18,491 nucleotides of DNA from Pseudomonadota bacterium (GTDB lineage: Bacteria > Pseudomonadota > Gammaproteobacteria > Burkholderiales > Burkholderiaceae_C), in contig JAEWBU010000176.1 in assembly GCA_023390985.1 (NCBI GenBank), positions 1 through 18,491 of the forward strand. The letters are read 5' to 3'. Every line of letters begins with the position of its first letter. Within the stretch, counting starts at the first letter, position 1. A program made the position numbers and the translations under genes. Of this stretch, positions 14,867-18,491 are shown piece after piece. The notes beneath the pieces are model-generated. The model searched no databases. It worked only from the letters and a program-made list of their open reading frames with translations, and was not told where the DNA came from.

Positions 14867-15647
14867 GCCAGAGCAGCTCCTCTTCCGAGAACCCCGCGCG
14901 CCGCCGCGCGCTTTCGTTGAACGGCGGCATCAACCGCGGCGCCGCGTAGCGCTGCGCGAGCACGCCGTAATGCGCGATCGGGTCCAGCCCTTCGCGCTCG
15001 CACAACCAGCGGTACCAGTGGTTGCCGATCGCCACGTGCCCGACCTCGTCGCGCAGGATCACGTCCAGGATCTCCACCGCGCGCAGGGCCGGCGGCGTGC
15101 CCACTTGCCGCAGCTTGCCCTGGATCTGCGGCGTGGCGTCCAGCCCGCGAGCCTCCAGCGTGCGCGGCACCAGGGCCATGCGGGCCACCACGTCGTCCGC
15201 GGTCTTCTCGCACATCTGCCACAGGTTGTCGTGGGCGGTGAAGTCGCCGTAGGCGTGGCCCAGCGAGGCCAGGTGCTCCTGCAGCAGCGAAAAGTGGAAG
15301 GCCTCTTCGGCCGCGACGCGCAGCCAGTCGAGGTGGAACTCGCGCGGCATGCCGTCGAAGCGCCACGCCGCGTCCAGCGCCAGGTTGATGGCGTTGAACT
15401 CGATGTGGGCGATGGCGTGCAGCAGCGCGGCCAGGCCTTCGGGCTTGGCGGGCGAGCGGCGCGGCACGCGGGCGGGGTGCACGAGCTCGGGCTTGTCGGG
15501 GCGGCCCGGGACCGGCGCATCGGTCGTCGGGCGCCGGCTCTCGACCGCGAGCCCTCCGGCGTCGCGGTGCAGCGCCCGGGCCAGCGCCACCTTGTCGTGG
15601 GGCCGCGCGGCGCACAGGGCCTGCAAGGCCAGGGTCCTCAGGGCCAT
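14844..15647 (-). CDS. DUF455 ferritin-like protein, putative di-iron
   Basis: A 267-residue protein of the DUF455 family, which has a ferritin-like four-helix bundle. Likely metal ligands are Glu83 (AHIEFNAINLALD), Glu115 and His118 (EEAFHF, an ExxH), Glu167 (LEARGLD) and Glu201 plus His204 (DEVGHVAIGNHW, a second ExxH). Such sites bind two irons in rubrerythrin-, MiaE- and ferritin-type proteins, but no reaction is established for DUF455 that I can name with confidence. The N-terminal 60 residues are Arg/Pro-rich. ATG 15647 faces away from the carbonic anhydrase-like gene, with 39 bp between starts. Its tail overlaps the MFS gene. It is intact. Confidence 0.85.
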   Translation of the reverse strand: MALRTLALQALCAARPHDKVALARALHRDAGGLAVESRRPTTDAPVPGRPDKPELVHPARVPRRSPAKPEGLAALLHAIAHIEFNAINLALDAAWRFDGMPREFHLDWLRVAAEEAFHFSLLQEHLASLGHAYGDFTAHDNLWQMCEKTADDVVARMALVPRTLEARGLDATPQIQGKLRQVGTPPALRAVEILDVILRDEVGHVAIGNHWYRWLCEREGLDPIAHYGVLAQRYAAPRLMPPFNESARRRAGFSEEELLWLSGETRP

Positions 15648-15650
15648 CCC

Positions 15651-15656
15651 TACAAT
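15651..15656 (+). promoter_or_regulatory. Probable -10 element of the gamma-carbonic anhydrase-like gene (TACAAT)
   Basis: CCTACAAT in the 39-bp gap between divergent starts gives a -10 at 15651-15656. Initiation near 15663 would leave a leader of about 24 bases before ATG 15687. No convincing -35 is seen, and the upstream half would lie within the DUF455 start. Confidence 0.4.
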
Positions 15657-15686
15657 CCAACGGTCTTCATTTGAACGGTATTGTCC

Positions 15687-16211
15687 ATGGCCCTCTACGA
15701 ACTCGACGGCATCTCTCCCAAGCTCGGCCAGGGCGCGTGGGTCGCGGATTCGGCGCAGGTGATCGGCTCGGTGGAGCTCGGCGAGAACGCCAGCGTGTGG
15801 TTCGGCGCGGTGATCCGCGGCGACAGCGAGGCCATCCGCCTCGGCGACAACAGCAACGTCCAGGACCTGTCGGTGCTGCATGCCGACCCGGGCAAGCCGC
15901 TCACCATCGGCCGCGACGTCACCATCGGCCACCAGGTGATGCTGCATGGCTGCACCATCGGCGACAACACGCTCATCGGCATCCAGGCGGTGATCCTCAA
16001 CGACGCCCGCATCGGCCGCAACTGCATCGTGGGCGCCGGCAGCGTGGTGACCGAAGGCAAGGAGTTCCCGGACAACTCGCTGATCATCGGCGCGCCGGCC
16101 AAGGTCGTCCGCACCCTGGACGACGAGGCCGCGAGGAAGCTGGCGCAGACCGCGCTGCACTACGTCGAGAACTCGCGCCGGTTCGACAAGGGCTTGAAGA
16201 AGATCGGCTGA
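15687..16211 (+). CDS. Gamma-class carbonic anhydrase-like hexapeptide-repeat protein (YrdA/PaaY family)
   Basis: A 174-residue left-handed beta-helix protein built from hexapeptide repeats, expected to form a trimer with a metal ion between subunits. The three metal-binding histidines of gamma-carbonic anhydrases are present: His65 (LSVLHAD), His82 (TIGHQV) and His87 (MLHGCTIG). The conserved Arg44/Asp46 (IRGDSE) and Asn57/Gln59 (NSNVQD) are also there. Many family members have no shown CO2 hydration activity, so the reaction is uncertain. ATG 15687 is preferred to an in-frame TTG two codons upstream. hslO follows after 35 bp on the same strand. Confidence 0.92.
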   Translation: MALYELDGISPKLGQGAWVADSAQVIGSVELGENASVWFGAVIRGDSEAIRLGDNSNVQDLSVLHADPGKPLTIGRDVTIGHQVMLHGCTIGDNTLIGIQAVILNDARIGRNCIVGAGSVVTEGKEFPDNSLIIGAPAKVVRTLDDEAARKLAQTALHYVENSRRFDKGLKKIG

Positions 16212-16246
16212 CCGCCATCTGATCCAGCTTTGGGCCCGCCCATTCC

Positions 16247-17224
16247 ATGTCCGAGCTCCACAAGTTCCTTTTCGACGGCCTGCCGGTACGCGGCGCCCTG
16301 GTGCGCCTGACCGACGCCTGGACCGAGATCCTGGCGCGGCGCCAGGCCAACAGCACGACCGGCGCCTACCCGCCGCCCGTGGCTGAGCTGCTGGGCGAGA
16401 TGGCCGCCGCCGGCGTGCTGATGCAGTCCAACATCAAGTTCAACGGCGCGCTGGTGCTGCAGATCTTCGGCGACGGACCGGTCAAGGTCGCGGTGGCCGA
16501 GGTGCAGCACGACCTGACGCTGCGCGCCACCGCCAAGGTGATCGGCGACGTGCAGCCCAGCGACGGCCTGCCCGAGCTGGTCAACGCCCACAACCACGGC
16601 CGCTGCGCCATCACGCTGGACCCGCGCGACAAGTTCCCGGGCCAGCAGCCCTACCAGGGCGTGGTGCCGCTGCACGGCGACCACCGCGAGAAGCTGGGCC
16701 GCCTGTCCGAGGTGCTGCAGCACTACATGCTGCAGTCCGAGCAGCTGGACACCACGCTGGTGCTGGCGGCCGACGGCAAGGTGGCGGCGGGGCTGCTGAT
16801 CCAGCGGCTGCCGGTGCAGGGCGAGAAAAATCTCGAAGGCTCGATGGTGAGCAAGGCCAACGAGGACGAGATCGGCCTCAACGAGCACTACAACCGCATC
16901 GCCACGCTGGCTTCCACGCTCACGCGCGACGAACTGCTGGAACTGGACGCCGAGACGCTGCTGCGCCGCCTGTTCTGGGAAGAGCAGCTGCTACGGTTCC
17001 CGCCGCAGACGCCGCGCTTCGCCTGCACCTGCAGCCGCGAGCGCGTGGCCGGCATGATCCGCGGGCTGGGCCGGGAAGAGGCCGACAGCATCATCGCGGA
17101 GCAGGGGCAGATCGAAGTCGGCTGCGACTTCTGCGCGCAGCAGTACCGGTTCGACGCGGTGGACGCGGCGCAGCTGTTCACCTCGCCGGGGGACCAGCCG
17201 CCGGTGACGTCGGCGGTTCAATAG
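16247..17224 (+). CDS. hslO: Redox-regulated molecular chaperone Hsp33
   Basis: A 325-residue cytoplasmic holdase that is switched on by oxidation. The N-terminal substrate-binding domain runs from MSELHKFLFDGLPVRGALVRL through LQHYMLQSEQLDTTLVLAAD (about 158-176, family signature). The C-terminal redox switch has all four zinc cysteines: Cys260-x-Cys262 (FACTCSRERV) and Cys293-x2-Cys296 (VGCDFCAQQY). The linker and zinc domain are complete, so activation by disulfide formation is expected. No Shine-Dalgarno is obvious. It probably shares a transcript with the gamma-carbonic anhydrase-like gene. Its TAG is followed within 3 bases by a hairpin repeat. Confidence 0.96.
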   Translation: MSELHKFLFDGLPVRGALVRLTDAWTEILARRQANSTTGAYPPPVAELLGEMAAAGVLMQSNIKFNGALVLQIFGDGPVKVAVAEVQHDLTLRATAKVIGDVQPSDGLPELVNAHNHGRCAITLDPRDKFPGQQPYQGVVPLHGDHREKLGRLSEVLQHYMLQSEQLDTTLVLAADGKVAAGLLIQRLPVQGEKNLEGSMVSKANEDEIGLNEHYNRIATLASTLTRDELLELDAETLLRRLFWEEQLLRFPPQTPRFACTCSRERVAGMIRGLGREEADSIIAEQGQIEVGCDFCAQQYRFDAVDAAQLFTSPGDQPPVTSAVQ

Positions 17225-17226
17225 CC

Positions 17227-17308
17227 GTCATTCCCGCGAAGGCGGGAATCCAGTGCGTCCGCCTTCGAACTGCCGGAAGCCCTGGGTCCCCGCCTTCGCG
17301 GGGACGAC
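17227..17308. repeat. Paired-hairpin intergenic repeat, copy 3
   Basis: The left arm contains ATTCCCGCGAAGGCGGGAAT (17230-17249). The right arm (17281-17308) contains GTCCCCGCCTTCGCGGGGAC. The arms are complementary apart from a few changes that leave each arm's own palindrome intact. The element fills nearly the whole gap between the convergent hslO and NadR-like genes (17225-17311), so it is well placed as a two-way terminator. Confidence 0.85.
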
Positions 17309-17311
17309 GGA

Positions 17312-17938
17312 TCACAGCTTCAAGCCGGTGAACAGCCGGTGCTCGCACTCCGGGTCGCTGCACTTCTCGCAGACCCATTTCCAGCGCGTTTCATCGTCGC
17401 CGCCGGCGGGCCGGTCGCCGACCAGCTCCAGCACCGGCGCGAGCGCGTTGCGCACGCGGTCCTCGCCGCTGCCGTACACCACGCGATAGGGCACGCCGGC
17501 CTTGGCGAGGTGCTCGCGCACCAGCGCATCGACGGGTTCGCGCGCCTGCGGGCCGTCGCGTTGCAGGCCGTCCGCGACCCAGGGGATGTCGAGGCCGGTC
17601 AGCAGCGTGAGGTCGTAGCCGCGCTGGCGCTCCAGGGCGAAGCGGTACAGCGGGTCGTCTTCGAACAGGATCGCGCCGTGGATCGCCACCATCAGCGCGG
17701 TGGTGTCGGCGATGACGATGCCGGCGCGGGCCGCGGCGTCATCCACGCGGCGTTCCTGCTCCCGCGCGATGGCCAGCTGTTCCTCGGGACGAGGCGCGCG
17801 GCCCTCGCGCACGCACCATTCGCGCAGCGCTTCGGCTACGGCTTCCGCGCGATGGCCACGATCGCGCAGCCGATCGGCGAGGGAGTGGGAGAGGGTGGTC
17901 TTGCCTGTGCTCTCGGCACCGAGAAGGGCGATCTTCAT
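17312..17938 (-). CDS. NadR-like AAA_28 family P-loop ATPase/kinase with Cys-rich tail
   Basis: A 208-residue protein with Walker A GAESTGKTTL (7-16) and the pattern of the AAA_28/NadR nicotinamide-riboside-kinase-like family. Typical are EALREW (36-41), a long helix PEEQLAIAREQERRV, IVIADTTALMVAI (74-86) carrying the Walker B-like Asp, and LTGLDIPWVADGLQRD (112-128, quoted in part). In NadR such a domain phosphorylates nicotinamide riboside. The NMN-adenylyltransferase and DNA-binding parts are absent, so the role here is a guess. The C-terminus adds WKWVCEKCSDPECEHRLF, with C190, C193, C198 and H200, a possible zinc site. It lies downstream of ftsB on the same strand with 46 bp between, so it is probably co-transcribed with eno-ftsB. 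Confidence 0.78.
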   Translation of the reverse strand: MKIALLGAESTGKTTLSHSLADRLRDRGHRAEAVAEALREWCVREGRAPRPEEQLAIAREQERRVDDAAARAGIVIADTTALMVAIHGAILFEDDPLYRFALERQRGYDLTLLTGLDIPWVADGLQRDGPQAREPVDALVREHLAKAGVPYRVVYGSGEDRVRNALAPVLELVGDRPAGGDDETRWKWVCEKCSDPECEHRLFTGLKL

Positions 17939-17949
17939 GCGGGCCGCGG

Positions 17950-17991
17950 CGCGAAGCCGCGCCTCACTTGCGCGAAACCGCGCCTCACTTG
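17950..17991. repeat. 21-bp tandem duplication at the ftsB 3' end
   Basis: Two adjacent 21-bp units (17950-17970 and 17971-17991) differ at one base (CGCGAAGCCGCG... versus CGCGAAACCGCG...). Both end in CCTCACTTG, which on the minus strand is CAAGTGAGG. The distal unit holds the ftsB stop codon (17985-17987), so the ftsB tail has been copied once into the spacer before the NadR-like gene. It probably arose by slippage. Confidence 0.8.
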
Positions 17992-18266
17992 GGCGTGACG
18001 ACGTTGACGAAGATTTCGTTGGGCTTGACCATGCCCAGCTCGGCGCGCGCCTTCTCCTCGACCATCTCCACGCCTTCCTTCAGGTCGCGCACTTCGTTGG
18101 CCAGCCGCTCGTTGGCCTGCTGGGCCTGGGCGTTGGCGGCCTTCTGCTGCTGCAGCTTGCGCTGCATCTCGCCCACGTTGCCCACGCTGCCCCGCCCGAA
18201 CCACAGCTGCCCGTGGACCACGAGCAGCAGGGCGATGAGCAGGACAGGGACGACGCGGGCGCCCAC
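17985..18266 (-). CDS. ftsB: Cell division protein FtsB
   Basis: A 93-residue bitopic membrane protein of the divisome that forms the FtsQLB complex and helps activate septal peptidoglycan synthesis. One transmembrane helix (about 4-18, RVVPVLLIALLLVV) is followed by LWFGRGSVGNV. A periplasmic coiled coil (about 31-75) is rich in Gln, Ala and Glu (MQRKLQQQKAANAQAQQ). The tail ELGMVKPNEIFVNVV matches the family ending. The start is GTG 18266. It follows eno, the standard order in Proteobacteria. Length is normal. Confidence 0.92.
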   Translation of the reverse strand: MGARVVPVLLIALLLVVHGQLWFGRGSVGNVGEMQRKLQQQKAANAQAQQANERLANEVRDLKEGVEMVEEKARAELGMVKPNEIFVNVVTPK

Positions 18267-18303
18267 GGCTCAGGCCTCCGACGGGCCGCCCCTAGGAGGC
18301 CTG

Positions 18304-18351
18304 GGCCCCCTCGGGGGGCAGTGCAGCGGCGAAGCCGCAAACGTGGGGGCC
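18304..18351. repeat. GC-rich nested inverted repeat between eno and ftsB
   Basis: The outer arms GGCCCCC (18304-18310) and GGGGGCC (18345-18351) enclose two possible inner hairpins. One is CCCCC-TC-GGGGG (18306-18317); the other is GCGGC-GAA-GCCGC (18326-18338). The left outer arm can pair either with the near G-run or with the far arm, so two folds compete. I recall similar GGCCCCCTCGGGGGGCAG-type elements as common intergenic repeats in Comamonadaceae. It may attenuate transcription from eno into ftsB. Confidence 0.6.
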
Positions 18352-18360
18352 GACATTGCT

Positions 18361-18491
18361 TTATCGCAGGTTGTAGAACGCGGCGCGGCCGGGGTACTGG
18401 GCGATGTCGCCCAGGTCTTCCTCGATGCGCAGCAGCTGGTTGTACTTGGCCATGCGGTCCGAGCGCGACAGCGAGCCGGTCTTGATCTGGC
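18361..18491 (-). CDS. eno: Enolase, C-terminal fragment
   Basis: The last 42 residues of enolase (2-phosphoglycerate to phosphoenolpyruvate, glycolysis), cut by the window end. The reading QIKTGSLSRSDRMAKYNQLL followed by RIEEDLGDIAQYPGRAAFYN-LR and TAA (18363-18361) is the conserved enolase terminus. K-x-G-S-x-x-R-S-[DE]-R is the end of the active-site barrel. ftsB follows after about 94 bp. Confidence 0.96.
   Translation of the reverse strand, partial: QIKTGSLSRSDRMAKYNQLLRIEEDLGDIAQYPGRAAFYNLR

Overview
This is a high-GC, densely coded chromosomal segment. The best-supported source is a betaproteobacterium of the order Burkholderiales, probably Comamonadaceae (Ramlibacter/Variovorax-like). 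The reasons are the protein families present, two orphan Bug-type (tripartite tricarboxylate transporter) binding proteins, the eno-ftsB order, and the ATTCCC...GGGAAT / GGCCCCC...GGGGGCC intergenic repeats. I see no rRNA, tRNA, CRISPR array, insertion sequence, phage block or origin. No gap between genes exceeds 300 bases; the largest (about 95-155 bp) hold repeats or small hairpins, or nothing I recognise.

Layout. 1-1373: C-terminal half of the DNA helicase uvrD, cut by the window start. 1433-1903: an exported TPR protein whose ribosome-binding site lies next to a perfect 13-bp inverted repeat. 2039-3843: a translationally coupled Rieske oxygenase alpha/beta pair resembling salicylate 5-hydroxylase NagG/NagH, with no electron-transfer partner here. 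3840-4049 (minus): a small glycine-zipper lipoprotein whose stop overlaps the oxygenase stop. 4205-5970 (minus): tsaE then amiC with overlapping stop/start. 5995-7086: queG, divergent from tsaE. 7211-8116 (minus): an AEC-family permease. 8231-9205: a Bug periplasmic binding protein. 9225-10151: xerD. 10283-11515: a lipoprotein carrying about six NHL-like propeller blades, visibly less GC-rich than its neighbours. 11654-14866: a co-directional set of a second Bug protein, a PLP-dependent threonine/serine (or hydroxyaspartate) dehydratase and an MFS transporter. 14844-15647 (minus): a DUF455 ferritin-like protein, divergent from a gamma-carbonic anhydrase-like protein (15687-16211), followed by hslO (Hsp33, 16247-17224). 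17312-18491 (minus): end of enolase, ftsB, and a NadR-like ATPase/kinase.

Most of it is housekeeping: DNA repair (uvrD), chromosome dimer resolution (xerD), tRNA modification (tsaE, queG), cell wall and division (amiC, ftsB), redox chaperoning (hslO) and glycolysis (eno). The accessory part is the orphan Rieske pair, the Bug/dehydratase/MFS cassette and the propeller lipoprotein. Three copies of a paired-hairpin repeat lie between genes; in one case (17225-17311) the repeat fills the whole convergent gap. I found no clear new multi-gene system. The best leads are the compensated repeat family, the propeller lipoprotein, the orphan oxygenase and the Cys-tailed NadR-like ATPase beside ftsB.
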